Source of the DNA: Stenotrophomonas maltophilia
GTDB taxonomy: Bacteria > Pseudomonadota > Gammaproteobacteria > Xanthomonadales > Xanthomonadaceae
Direction of reading: 5' to 3'
DNA length: 64,000 bases
NCBI RefSeq assembly: GCF_013464915.1
Contig: NZ_RAVT01000028.1
Span: 1-64,000 of the forward strand
A program made the position numbers and the translations under genes. Positions 25,271 through 33,515 of this stretch are shown in pieces. The notes under the pieces are model-generated. The model did not search any database. It was not told the DNA's origin and saw only the letters and a list, made by a program, of their open reading frames with translations. Numbering within the stretch: the stretch's first letter is position 1; every line of letters starts with the position of its first letter.

Positions 25271-25717
25271 TCAGGTGCCGCTGTTGGAATCAGCGCCCTG
25301 CGCCGACGCGGTGGGCGTCGAGCCAGCGCTCTGCACAACGATCTGGTTGCCTACGATGGAGACGGAGATACCCTGCGCCGCATACGCTGCCGTGAGGTCG
25401 ATCACGGCCTGCTGCGCATTGGTGGTATCGATGTTCGAGACCGCGCCGTACAGGGTGAAATCCGAGCTCAGGCGGTAGTCCAGCGTGCGTCCGGAATCCT
25501 TGGCCCAACGCTCGAGCATGGCTTTGAGCGTGCCATCCATCGGCGAGGCCTGGTAGACGTAACTGGAGTACAGCGGAATCTCGGTTGTGGCCGCGGCGAA
25601 GCGGTTGACCGGCTTCCAGCGGCCTCCGAAATCGGGGGCGGGCTTGGTGGCACACCCTGCCACCATCAGCGCCGCGACTGCGGCGATGGACATTTTCGCG
25701 ATAAACGCCTGATTCAT
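25271..25717 (-). CDS. virB7: T4SS outer-membrane lipoprotein VirB7 with STN/N0 domain
   Basis: 148 residues. The start at 25717 (MNQAFIAKMS) gives a lipoprotein signal ending MVAGC with Cys22 as the lipid anchor, followed by the VirB9-binding segment near DFGGRWKPVNRF. Unlike the roughly 50-residue classical VirB7, about 80 further residues (LKAMLERWAKDSGRTLDYRL onward, IDLTAAYAAQGISVSIVGNQ) form an N0/STN-type domain, as structurally known for X. citri VirB7. It is the first gene of the virB7-virB6 block. The longer open frame upstream is not used. Confidence 0.92.
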   Translation of the reverse strand: MNQAFIAKMSIAAVAALMVAGCATKPAPDFGGRWKPVNRFAAATTEIPLYSSYVYQASPMDGTLKAMLERWAKDSGRTLDYRLSSDFTLYGAVSNIDTTNAQQAVIDLTAAYAAQGISVSIVGNQIVVQSAGSTPTASAQGADSNSGT

Positions 25718-25980
25718 ACGGGCTTCACTTTGACGTACGAAAAAGCAGTTTCGAACGTTGGTTCCCTGGCCGTCCGGCGCTGCATGGCGCACGCCGGAAT
25801 CGGAGGGACGCACTGGCATGCAGCACACCCACTCCGGCTCCCCTGCAGCCCGAAGGCTGCCAACCAGGTTGCAGGCCGAGCGACGGAGCTTCCCCGTCAC
25901 GCACCTGCACACCCATACCAACGTCGAAACCATCCTTGTTTCCATGGCACAAACTCCTGGCCACCCTGCTTCAAAACTTT

Positions 25981-26007
25981 GACATCCAGCACACATCTCT
26001 GGATGTC
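25981..26007 (-). promoter_or_regulatory. Stem-loop in the virB7 leader
   Basis: GACATCCAG (25981-25989) pairs perfectly with CTGGATGTC (25999-26007) across a 9-nt loop. It lies about 265 bp upstream of the virB7 start and is not followed by a U-tract, so it may be an RNA leader element or an operator dyad. Confidence 0.45.
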
Positions 26008-26099
26008 GCACACAGGGTTACACAACTGCGCGTCAATTCCATGTCAGGAAAACCTGAAAATCTATCGAAACGTGTTGTTTTTTTGACGGAGCGCACCAT

Positions 26100-26146
26100 T
26101 TCACGTCAGTGAATGTGAATTCACTTCACATTTTTATGTTTGTGAA
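26100..26146. promoter_or_regulatory. Cluster of GTGAA/TTCAC pentamers with central palindrome
   Basis: A perfect 10-bp palindrome, GTGAATTCAC (26115-26124), is flanked by further TTCAC and GTGAA pentamers on both sides, six half-sites within about 45 bp. The cluster begins at the virD4 3' end and continues upstream of virB7. Its density suggests a repressor or activator site for the vir operon. The cognate protein is unknown. Confidence 0.45.
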
Positions 26147-26147
26147 A

Positions 26148-27827
26148 TCAGACTTTCAGCATCGGAACATCGACCTTTGGCAGCAGCCGCGAGGTGAAGT
26201 AGCGGTCCTTGTAGTAGCGGATCTTGTCGCATTTCACCGGATGCGGTATGCCCTCGTAGAGGAACACTTCCTTGTCCGGCCCCATCGCCTTCAGCTCCTG
26301 CGGCAGCATCAGCGCGCGCCGCTCTTCGGTGAAGCTGTGGGTCTTCTCGCGGGCGTGGGTGACGTTCTTCTTGCGGATGGTGGTGTAGCCCAGCATGTCC
26401 GAATAGTCGTTGGCGTCCTGCTGCTCGCGCGGCGCGTACAGGATCTGCAGCGCGTGGTTGGTGATGATCGTGCGCGACACTTCGCGGCCATAGGTGGCAT
26501 CGAGCTGCGACATGCTCTGGATGATCGGCAGCAGGCGGATGTTGTAGCCGGCCATGTAGGACACCGCCGAGGCGATGATCTCGACCTTGCCGATCGAGGT
26601 GAATTCGTCCATCAGCAACAGGCACTGGTACTTCAGGTCCGGGTTGGACTTGGGCAGTTCCTTGGTGTTGAGGTTGATCAGCTGGCTGAAGAACAGGTTG
26701 ATGATCAGGCGGCTCTCGGCCAGCTTGTTGGGCTGGATGCCGATGTAGATGGTCATCTTCTTCCTGCGGACGTCGGTCAGCAGGAAGTCGTTGCTGCTGG
26801 TGGCCTTGTCCAGCACCGGGTTGATCCAGGGATTGAGCGGTTCCTTGAAGGTGCCCAGGATCGAGGCGAAGGTCTCGTCGGCCTGGGACAGCATGTTGGC
26901 GAACGCCGAGCGCGCGTTGGCGCTGAGGAACGAACGCTCCGACAAGGCCTTGAGGTACTTCTTCAGATCGGTGCCATCGCCGGATGACAACCGGTAGACA
27001 GAACCCAGCGTCGGCGTGCCCGAGCCACCCGGGAAGCCACTGCTGCGCTCGTCGTCCCAGTTCTCGAACAGATACAGGGTGAAGGCCATGAACGCGTTGC
27101 GCGCCTGGCTGACCCAGAATTTCTGGTCCTCGGCGCCATCCGGATACAGCATCGCGGCGATGCTCATCAGGTCCGACACCCGGAACGCCGGGTCATCGGA
27201 GACATAGCTGAGCGGGTTCCAGCGATGCGTGCGCCGATCCTCGGCGAAGGGATTGAACAGGTAGATCTCCTGGCCCTGGCTGGCACGCCAGCCGCTGGTC
27301 AGGTCGAAGTTTTCCTGCTTGATGTCCAGCACCACCAGTGATTCGCCGTACTCGAGCAGGTTCGGGATGACCACGCCGACGCCCTTGCCCGAACGGGTGG
27401 GCGCGGCCAGGATCACGAACTGCTGGCCGTCCAGCCGCACCAGCTTGCCGCCGTGGCTGCCGACCACGATGCTCTGGCCGGTCTTCCTGAACATGCCGTG
27501 CTTGGACAGGTCGGCGCCGGTGGCAAAGCGCGCGTCGCCGTGCAACGAGCGCTTGTCCTTCTTCAGCAGCAGCACCAGGCCGGTCACCAGCAGGACCAGC
27601 AACGGCAGGCCGAAGCCCACGTAGCCGGCCCACTTGATCTTGCCCACGAAAGGCGCAACCTGCGGCTGGCCAATGGCGTGGTAGTACTGGTAGTACGTGT
27701 TCCAGGTGAACAGCTTGGTGTCCAACCCAAGGAACAGCAGGGTCAGGTAGCCGGAAAACACGAAACCAAGCAGCAGGGTCGCCAGCGTGATGATGGCGAT
27801 GAGCGAATACTTCTTACTGGGCAACAC
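26148..27827 (-). CDS. virD4: T4SS coupling protein VirD4
   Basis: 559-residue coupling ATPase that recruits XVIPCD effectors to the secretion channel. Two N-terminal transmembrane segments (SLIAIITLATLLLGFVFSGY and WAGYVGFGLPLLVLLVTGLV) are followed by GDARFAT. Walker A is APTRSGKG (142-149), then VVLDIKQENFDLTSGWR, LLLMDEFTSIG (Walker B) and PIIQSMSQLDATYG. The start is a GTG at 27827 with GGAGG close upstream. In X. citri virD4 also precedes virB7. Confidence 0.96.
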   Translation of the reverse strand: MLPSKKYSLIAIITLATLLLGFVFSGYLTLLFLGLDTKLFTWNTYYQYYHAIGQPQVAPFVGKIKWAGYVGFGLPLLVLLVTGLVLLLKKDKRSLHGDARFATGADLSKHGMFRKTGQSIVVGSHGGKLVRLDGQQFVILAAPTRSGKGVGVVIPNLLEYGESLVVLDIKQENFDLTSGWRASQGQEIYLFNPFAEDRRTHRWNPLSYVSDDPAFRVSDLMSIAAMLYPDGAEDQKFWVSQARNAFMAFTLYLFENWDDERSSGFPGGSGTPTLGSVYRLSSGDGTDLKKYLKALSERSFLSANARSAFANMLSQADETFASILGTFKEPLNPWINPVLDKATSSNDFLLTDVRRKKMTIYIGIQPNKLAESRLIINLFFSQLINLNTKELPKSNPDLKYQCLLLMDEFTSIGKVEIIASAVSYMAGYNIRLLPIIQSMSQLDATYGREVSRTIITNHALQILYAPREQQDANDYSDMLGYTTIRKKNVTHAREKTHSFTEERRALMLPQELKAMGPDKEVFLYEGIPHPVKCDKIRYYKDRYFTSRLLPKVDVPMLKV

Positions 27828-27863
27828 CCGGATCCTCCATGATGCGCACGAGGGCGCGACGGC

Positions 27864-28121
27864 CTAGCGGCGGCGCCAGCGCGACGCCTTCTTCCGCAGG
27901 TGGTTTTCGTTCTCCAGCCCGGGCTCCTCGCCCTCTTCACGCACCCGCTGCAACAGCAGCTGGCGCGCTTCGGCCAGTGATACAAGGTCGGTCAGACGAT
28001 CCCCATCGTCGGCGACGACCGCATGGCCGACCACATCGCCCGGAGCGTACACCGGCTCGTAGGACACCGCTACCAGCTGATAGCGGCCACGCGTCTCCAG
28101 CACATGCCTGAATTCCTGCAT
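27864..28121 (-). CDS. Small conserved protein upstream of virD4
   Basis: 85 residues with no signal peptide. The N-terminal two thirds look like a small beta-rich domain (RGRYQLVAVSYEPVYAPGDV), then a helix (LAEARQLLLQRVREEGE) and a strongly basic C-terminus (LRKKASRWRRR). AAGGAGG lies just before the ATG at 28121. Thirty-six bases separate it from virD4, so it is probably the first gene of the virD4 transcript. Function unknown. Confidence 0.78.
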   Translation of the reverse strand: MQEFRHVLETRGRYQLVAVSYEPVYAPGDVVGHAVVADDGDRLTDLVSLAEARQLLLQRVREEGEEPGLENENHLRKKASRWRRR

Positions 28122-28358
28122 CGATTTCCTCCTTGTCCAAGCGCTCCACGATCCCCTGTGTGCACCATCATGCCGCTCCGCATGTCGTCATCACATGCAG
28201 GACGCCAGCCGCAGCGCGCCGCACCTCCTGCAGCCCCGAGCCCACGCGCGGGCGGCCACAATCCCATCGATCAAACGCTGATTTGCCCCGCGGCATGGCT
28301 GCCCCTGTTGCGGTGCAGCAGTACAATGCACGGCTCCCCGCCCCCATCGCGCCCCCGC

Positions 28359-29567
28359 ATGAGCCCCAACTCTTCCCTGGCTGCGCGGCTGACGCCCCGT
28401 CAGCGCACCCTGATCATCCTTGCCCTGTCCCTGGGCGGCTTCGCCATCGGCACCAGCGAATTCGCCAGCATGGGCCTGATGCTGGAGATCAGCCGTGGCC
28501 TGTCGATCTCCGAAACCCAGGTCGGCCACCTCATCAGCGCCTACGCCATCGGCGTAGTCGTCGGTGCGCCGATCCTCGCCTTCGTCGGCGCCAGCTTCCC
28601 ACGCCGCAAGCTGCTGCTGGCGCTGATGGGCTTCTATGCCATCGGCAACCTCGCCAGTGCGCTGGCGCCCAACTACGGCACGATGCTGGTGGCCCGTTTC
28701 GTCGCCGGCCTGCCGCACGGTGCCTACTTCGGCGTGGCGATGCTGGTGGCTGCGGCGATCAGCCCCGCCGGCCAGCGTGGCCAGGCGATGTCGCGCGTGT
28801 CGCTGGGCCTGTCGATCGCGATCCTGGTCGGCAATCCGCTGACCACCTGGCTGGGCCAGCAGCTGAGCTGGCGCACCGCCTTCGCCCTGGTCAGCGTGCT
28901 GGCCGTCGCCACCGTGGCGATGATCGCGCGCTTCCTGTTGCCGGATCCGGATGAAGTGCGCACCTCGCCGATGCGCGAACTGCGCGCCTTCAATACCACG
29001 CAGGTGTGGCTGGCGCTGGCCATCGGCGCGGTTGGTTTCGCCGGCATGTTCTGCGTGTTCACCTACCTGGCACCCACCCTGGTGCAGGTCACCGGCGTAG
29101 CCGAATCCTGGATGCCACTGGCGGTGGGCGTGTTCGGCATCGGCGCGATCATCGGCAACATCGCCGGTGGCTGGCTGGTCGACAAGTTCCACTTCAAGGC
29201 CGCCGCCGTGGTGCTGCTGTGGTCCATCGTGATGCTGCTGCTGTACCCGCTGGCCGCGCAGTCAGTGTGGACGATCGGTCCGATGATCGTCACCGTCGGC
29301 ACCATGGGTGCGCTGGCCGCGGTGCTGCAGACCCGCCTGATGGATGTGGCCGGCGAAGCGCAGACCCTGGCCGCCGCCTCCAACCACGCCGCCTTCAATA
29401 CCGCCAATGCGCTCGGCCCCTGGCTGGGCGGCATGGCGATCAGCGCAGGCTTCAGCCCGGCCAGTACCGGCTATGTCGGTGCCGCCACCGCCATCGGCGG
29501 CCTGCTGCTGTGGTGCGTGGCGGTGATGCTGGACAGGAAGCGCAAGGCCACCGCCGGCAGCCACTGA
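28359..29567 (+). CDS. MFS transporter, DHA1/AraJ-like drug or sugar efflux
   Basis: 402 residues with about 12 transmembrane helices. The family signatures are GGFAIGTSEFASMGLM in helix 1, the loop GASFPRRKLLLALM between helices 2 and 3, and LPHGAYFGVAMLVAA in helix 4-5, all typical of the AraJ/YdhP group of DHA1 exporters. The start at 28359 (MSPNSSLAARLTPRQRTL) fits the family; upstream codons are low-complexity. The substrate is unknown. It converges on the MerR gene with 16 bp between them. Confidence 0.88.
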   Translation: MSPNSSLAARLTPRQRTLIILALSLGGFAIGTSEFASMGLMLEISRGLSISETQVGHLISAYAIGVVVGAPILAFVGASFPRRKLLLALMGFYAIGNLASALAPNYGTMLVARFVAGLPHGAYFGVAMLVAAAISPAGQRGQAMSRVSLGLSIAILVGNPLTTWLGQQLSWRTAFALVSVLAVATVAMIARFLLPDPDEVRTSPMRELRAFNTTQVWLALAIGAVGFAGMFCVFTYLAPTLVQVTGVAESWMPLAVGVFGIGAIIGNIAGGWLVDKFHFKAAAVVLLWSIVMLLLYPLAAQSVWTIGPMIVTVGTMGALAAVLQTRLMDVAGEAQTLAAASNHAAFNTANALGPWLGGMAISAGFSPASTGYVGAATAIGGLLLWCVAVMLDRKRKATAGSH

Positions 29568-29583
29568 ACGCGGCGCCGGGTCG

Positions 29584-30066
29584 TCAGTCGTTGCCCATGC
29601 GGCGGCGGCGGCGCCCCGGCCGCAGCATCGCTGCATCGCCGGCCGCAAGTGTCGGACGCGCCAGCTCACCACGTTTCACACGGTCCAATACCCGCCGAGA
29701 GTTGGCCGCGCAATCAATCCCGTCCGGCCGCGCCTGGATGTCCTCGATCAGGGCCAGGAGGTGGGCGCGGCTGTCGGCCAGCCGCCGCTGCAGCGCCTCG
29801 ATGTCGGCCACCTTCTGCTGCAGCATCGTGATCAATGCGTCGTGCTGCCACTGGCCCATGTCTGGCGGCAGCAAGGCGCGTATCTCCTCCAGGCTGAAGC
29901 CAGCGCGCTGCGCGCCAGTAATCAGCTCCAGCAGCAGCACCGCCTGCTCCGGGTAGTCGCGGTAGCCGTTGGCCTGGCGCTGGACCACCAGCAACCCGGC
30001 CTCTTCGTAGAAGCGGATGCGCGACGCTGCCAGGCCCGTGCGGCGGGCCAGCTCACCGATCTTCAT
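29584..30066 (-). CDS. MerR family transcriptional regulator
   Basis: 160 residues from MKIGELARRTGLAASRIRFY, the winged-HTH of the family, with EEAGLLVVQRQANGYRDY completing it. A dimerisation coiled coil follows (MLQQKVADIEALQRRLADSRAHLLALIEDI) and then a basic tail PGRRRRRMG. There is one Cys (in DCAAN) and no paired cysteines, so metal sensing is unlikely; redox or electrophile sensing is possible. It is divergent from an OYE gene across an ideal MerR-type promoter (30095-30125), its presumed target. Confidence 0.92.
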   Translation of the reverse strand: MKIGELARRTGLAASRIRFYEEAGLLVVQRQANGYRDYPEQAVLLLELITGAQRAGFSLEEIRALLPPDMGQWQHDALITMLQQKVADIEALQRRLADSRAHLLALIEDIQARPDGIDCAANSRRVLDRVKRGELARPTLAAGDAAMLRPGRRRRRMGND

Positions 30067-30094
30067 CTGCCTGAATCCTCGACATGGAAGCCTG

Positions 30095-30125
30095 TTGACC
30101 TTCAATCAAACTTGAAGGTTAGCGT
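30095..30125 (+). promoter_or_regulatory. MerR-type promoter with 19-bp spacer and operator dyad
   Basis: -35 TTGACC (30095-30100) and -10 TAGCGT (30120-30125) are separated by 19 bp, the over-long spacer that MerR activators correct by twisting DNA. A perfect dyad fills the spacer: ACCTTCAA (30098-30105), six bases, TTGAAGGT (30112-30119). It drives the OYE gene starting at 30156. Confidence 0.85.
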
Positions 30126-30155
30126 AGCGCCATTCCCCTGTCCTGGAGCTGTCCG

Positions 30156-31394
30156 ATGTCGCTGTTCTCGCCCCTGGCACTGCCTTCCGGTGCCGTCATC
30201 CGCAACCGCATCGCCAAGGCGGCGATGGAGGAAAACATGGCCGACGCCCACCATGCCCCCTCCATCGCACTGCTGGAGCTGTACCAGCGCTGGGCCCACG
30301 GCGGCGCCGGGCTGATCATCACCGGCAACGTGATGGTTGATGGCCGAGCCATGACCGGCCCCGGCGGCGTGGTGCTGGAAGATGATCGCCATCTCGACCG
30401 GTTCAGTGCCTGGGCGGAAACAGCACGCTCGCGGGGTACGCAGATGTGGATGCAGATCAACCATCCCGGTCGGCAGATGCCGGCCGCGCTCGGCCAACCG
30501 GCGCTGGCACCTTCGGCGGTGCCACTGGACATGGGCGCGCTGTCCAAGCAGTTCGCGCCGCCAAAGGCGATGAGCGAAGCCGACATTGAAGAAGTGATCG
30601 CCCGCTTCATCCGCAGTGCCGAGCTGGCCGAACGCGCGGGTTTCAGCGGCGTGGAGATCCATGCCGCGCACGGCTACCTGCTCAGCCAGTTCCTGTCGCC
30701 GCTGTCGAACCGTCGCGAGGATCGCTGGGGCGGCAGCCTGGACAACCGTGCGCGCCTGCTGCTGGAGATCGTACAGGGCGTACGCGCCACCGTGTCACCT
30801 GCGTTCGCAGTGGCGGTGAAGCTCAACTCCGCCGACTTCCAGCGCGGCGGCTTCTCGCCCGAGGACGCGCGCGCCGTTGTGGAGATGCTGGCGCCCCTCG
30901 GCGTGGATCTGGTCGAACTGTCCGGCGGCAGCTATGAGGCACCGGCCATGACCGGTACCGCACGCGACGAACGCAGCCTGTCACGTGAGGCCTACTTCCT
31001 GGAATTTGCACGTGAGATCGCCACGGTGGCGACGATGCCGCTGATGGTCACCGGCGGCATCCGCCGCCGCGAAGTGGCAGAACAGGTGCTGGCCAGCGGC
31101 GTTGCGATGGTCGGTATTGCCACCGCGCTGGCGATCGAGCCTGATCTGCCACAGCACTGGCAGCAGGGCCGCGACCCGGTGCCGGTGTTGCGCAACATCA
31201 ACTGGCGCAGCAAGCCGCTGGCGGCCAGCGCGCACATGGCGGCAGTGAAGTATCAGCTGGGCCGGTTGAGCCGGCGCCGCCCCACTGCGCCCGGGGTCTC
31301 GCCGCTGTGGGCGCTGTTGCTTGCACAGGCCGCCGGCAAATGCCGGGCTCGCCGCTACCGGCGCTGGATCAGCGCCCGCGCCATCACACATTGA
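30156..31394 (+). CDS. NADH:flavin oxidoreductase (old yellow enzyme family)
   Basis: 412 residues. The FMN barrel begins MSLFSPLALPSGAVIRNRIA. MWMQINHPGRQ, then H169-A-A-H172-G-Y174 and LSNRREDRWGGSL are the OYE active-site motifs, here with a His/His pair in place of His/Asn. VTGGIRRRE and the phosphate-binding end IATALAIEPDLP follow. About 60 residues extend past the barrel. The class reduces electrophilic enones, and control by the divergent MerR regulator suggests induction by such compounds. Confidence 0.9.
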   Translation: MSLFSPLALPSGAVIRNRIAKAAMEENMADAHHAPSIALLELYQRWAHGGAGLIITGNVMVDGRAMTGPGGVVLEDDRHLDRFSAWAETARSRGTQMWMQINHPGRQMPAALGQPALAPSAVPLDMGALSKQFAPPKAMSEADIEEVIARFIRSAELAERAGFSGVEIHAAHGYLLSQFLSPLSNRREDRWGGSLDNRARLLLEIVQGVRATVSPAFAVAVKLNSADFQRGGFSPEDARAVVEMLAPLGVDLVELSGGSYEAPAMTGTARDERSLSREAYFLEFAREIATVATMPLMVTGGIRRREVAEQVLASGVAMVGIATALAIEPDLPQHWQQGRDPVPVLRNINWRSKPLAASAHMAAVKYQLGRLSRRRPTAPGVSPLWALLLAQAAGKCRARRYRRWISARAITH

Positions 31395-31487
31395 GCCGCG
31401 CGGTCTTCTCATCGCCGCAGCGATGCTCCACCATCTGCATGACCGGCGGCAGTCCGCTGCCGGTCGCAGCAGGCAGAAGGAACCACC

Positions 31488-31964
31488 GTGGCAGCAGAAC
31501 CAACCAGGAACCGCGAAAAGCTGCTCGATGATCTGCTCTCGCTGGGCCGCAACTGGGCGCTGGCGATCGCCATCGCCGGTGCCGGCGCAGCGGTCCATTA
31601 CAGCGAGTCGGTGTACGAAGCAGGAATCTGGCGCGGCCTGCTGCCTACGATCTGCTTCCTCGTCGCAATCATCTGGGTCGTGCTGAGCATCATCCGTTTC
31701 GACCTGACCATCCAGCAGCATTTCCAGCGAAAGCTGTCGCGCTGGCTCAGCCGTCTGCTGTATGTCGTGCTGCTTGGCACCGGCGTCACTGCCGTGTTCT
31801 TCGTCACCGAGCTGGCGGCCAACAACCACATCGCGCGGATGTGCGACTCGGTGGCCAACGAGCCGGCCAGCCGCATCCACAGATCCGCGGAATGCCAGCG
31901 GTTGTACCAGCATCGGGCGGCCTACCGGCAGCGGCTGGAATCGGCCGAGGGTGAGTTCGACTGA
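31488..31964 (+). CDS. Membrane protein of unknown function
   Basis: 158 residues, GTG start at 31488 with AAGGA eight bases upstream. Three hydrophobic helices are visible (WALAIAIAGAGAAVHYS, LLPTICFLVAIIWVVLSII and LLYVVLLGTGVTAVFFVTEL), then a soluble Arg/Glu-rich C-terminus. No family was recognised and the neighbours are also unknown membrane proteins. Confidence 0.72.
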   Translation: MAAEPTRNREKLLDDLLSLGRNWALAIAIAGAGAAVHYSESVYEAGIWRGLLPTICFLVAIIWVVLSIIRFDLTIQQHFQRKLSRWLSRLLYVVLLGTGVTAVFFVTELAANNHIARMCDSVANEPASRIHRSAECQRLYQHRAAYRQRLESAEGEFD

Positions 31965-32097
31965 GCAGATGCGTGGGCGAAGGCGCACGAAGATGCACAT
32001 GGAGGTCCAGCAAGGGTGGATTCGAAATAGTTGCATGGACTTCAGTGCAACCCGACGCCACGATTTCCTGCCGGAGAACCGTGATCGAACACAGGCC

Positions 32098-32742
32098 ATG
32101 AAGCTGCCCAACACCCCCACCCGTCTCCCCGCCCGAGCACGGAAAATCGGCAGTGAAGTACGCATCTTCAGGCGCTATCACCAGTACGCCCTGTTTGCCG
32201 TCGGAGCCGTACCACTGGCAATACTCCTGTTCGCCGTCGCGCCCGAACTTGGACTTCTTCCTGCACTGGGTGCAGCAGCGGTTTTCACGCTGTCGGCGTT
32301 GTTCCTGGCCTTCGTTGTCTATTCCCCAAGACGGGACCGGGTGGCACTGGAACATGATCGCCTGGTGTTCCAGCACCGCGCTCCCCTCCCATTCAAGCAG
32401 ATCCTGTCCTACAACCTGGACGATCATGTCGATCTGACCATGATCGATGGACCGAGCGTGCTGCTCCAGCGCACACGGGCATCGATGCAGGAATTCTCAA
32501 ACTTCCGGGACGCTCTGGCAGAGGCTCTCGCGAATCGGCCTGCCGACGCTGCCGCTGCTCCGCAGCGTCGCTACTTCTTCGGTGCCTGGCCTGCACGCGT
32601 GTGGGGTGCGGTCCTGTTGCTGGCAACGGCGGCACTGGTGATCACAGGCCTGCTGCATGGCTGGCCGCTGTACAAGGCGCCAATGCTCGGAATTGTGCCC
32701 GTGGTGGGCATTGGGCTGTTGCTGTCGCGCCGCCGGCACTGA
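32098..32742 (+). CDS. Membrane protein with PH-like central domain
   Basis: 214 residues. Two N-terminal helices (YALFAVGAVPLAILLFAVA and AAAVFTLSALFLAFVVY) are followed by a cytosolic beta-rich stretch (RDRVALEHDRLVFQHRAPLP) that resembles bacterial PH-like domains, and then two C-terminal helices ending SRRRH. Start 32098 (MKLPNTPTRL) is preferred; an in-frame Met near 31999 would add an unconvincing extension. Function unknown. Confidence 0.65.
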   Translation: MKLPNTPTRLPARARKIGSEVRIFRRYHQYALFAVGAVPLAILLFAVAPELGLLPALGAAAVFTLSALFLAFVVYSPRRDRVALEHDRLVFQHRAPLPFKQILSYNLDDHVDLTMIDGPSVLLQRTRASMQEFSNFRDALAEALANRPADAAAAPQRRYFFGAWPARVWGAVLLLATAALVITGLLHGWPLYKAPMLGIVPVVGIGLLLSRRRH

Positions 32743-32828
32743 TCACATCATCGGCGACGAACACATGGCGTGGATATGCATTCGGGCACAGTACGTGCGC
32801 CGCTCATGCTTGGACCCATCCAGCCACC

Positions 32829-33098
32829 ATGCTTCACGCGCCTGCCCCCGCACGTCATGATGCCATCGCCCTGCAGGCAGGCATCCTCGGCAGTGTGCTG
32901 GGCGTAGCGGCCTTCAAGGCCATTGCGCTGTCGGCGCTGGCCAGCGGCTCACTGATGGTGATCGGGGTGTGGATGCTGGCCTGTGCCGTGCTGGGCGCCT
33001 GGGCCCTGGCGGCCTACCTGGCCTGCCTTGCGCTGAGCCGCCGTGTGTTCGTGCTGATGCTGGCCCTGTGCATGGTGCTGATGGCCTGCATCGCCTGA
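32829..33098 (+). CDS. Small three-helix membrane protein
   Basis: 89 residues, almost wholly hydrophobic: LQAGILGSVLGVAAFKAIAL, LMVIGVWMLACAVLGAWALA and VFVLMLALCMVLMACIA. The start at 32829 (MLHAPAPARHDAIA) gives a short polar head. No family was recognised. Confidence 0.6.
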   Translation: MLHAPAPARHDAIALQAGILGSVLGVAAFKAIALSALASGSLMVIGVWMLACAVLGAWALAAYLACLALSRRVFVLMLALCMVLMACIA

Positions 33099-33224
33099 CC
33101 GCGCCGCGCGCTGGACTATCACCCAATTGTTACGGAATAACAAGTGCGATCGGTCCGATTGCCTGTGCCCGGGGTCACGGATTGCAATGGCAGGGCCACT
33201 CCGGCACCACCCCGAGACCGCCCC

Positions 33225-33470
33225 ATGAACCTGCTGCCCCGGCTGCGTACCCCACTCGTCTTGTTTGCGCTGGCCTCGCTCAGCGCCTGTGCCACCTATG
33301 ACGACAGCAACATGCATCAGGCCTGCCAGGAGTCGCCGCACCTGAAGGATCTACCGCGCGAAGTGGCGGCCCGCGAGAGCCGCTGCAACAAGAGCATGGA
33401 AGTGTGGTCGAGCGAGCGCAAGGGCAGTGACAGGCCGATCGACCTGAGCGGCAAGAAGAAAGATCTGTAA
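33225..33470 (+). CDS. Small lipoprotein
   Basis: 81 residues. The signal peptide RTPLVLFALASLSAC ends in a lipobox (L-S-A-C), followed by a charged mature part with two further cysteines (QACQES, SRCNKS) and a Lys-rich end LSGKKKDL. Start 33225 (MNLLPRLRTP) is the only one that gives a signal peptide. Unknown function. Confidence 0.72.
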   Translation: MNLLPRLRTPLVLFALASLSACATYDDSNMHQACQESPHLKDLPREVAARESRCNKSMEVWSSERKGSDRPIDLSGKKKDL

Positions 33471-33478
33471 CCGCACCA

Positions 33479-33502
33479 GGCGCAGCCTACGACGGCTGCG
33501 CC
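33479..33502. terminator. Bidirectional terminator hairpin
   Basis: A perfect 9-bp stem, GGCGCAGCC and GGCTGCGCC, with a 6-nt loop stands in the 45-bp gap between the convergent lipoprotein and monooxygenase genes. Confidence 0.7.
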
Positions 33503-33515
33503 TTCGGCATGCAGG

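Larger units (their letters stand above)
25718..26147 (-). promoter_or_regulatory. Control region of the virB7 operon
   Basis: 430 bp between virD4 and virB7 with no supported gene. It is AT-richer than its surroundings and should carry the virB7 promoter on the minus strand; a TTGACG hexamer (minus strand, 26031-26036) is a possible -35. Two structures stand out and are listed separately: a cluster of GTGAA/TTCAC pentamers and a 9-bp stem-loop in the presumed leader. The long leader suggests post-transcriptional control. Confidence 0.55.

Noticed and set aside
25758..25982. 74-codon plus-strand frame in the virD4-virB7 gap
   Set aside because: No ribosome-binding site or domain; it overlaps the presumed virB7 control region.
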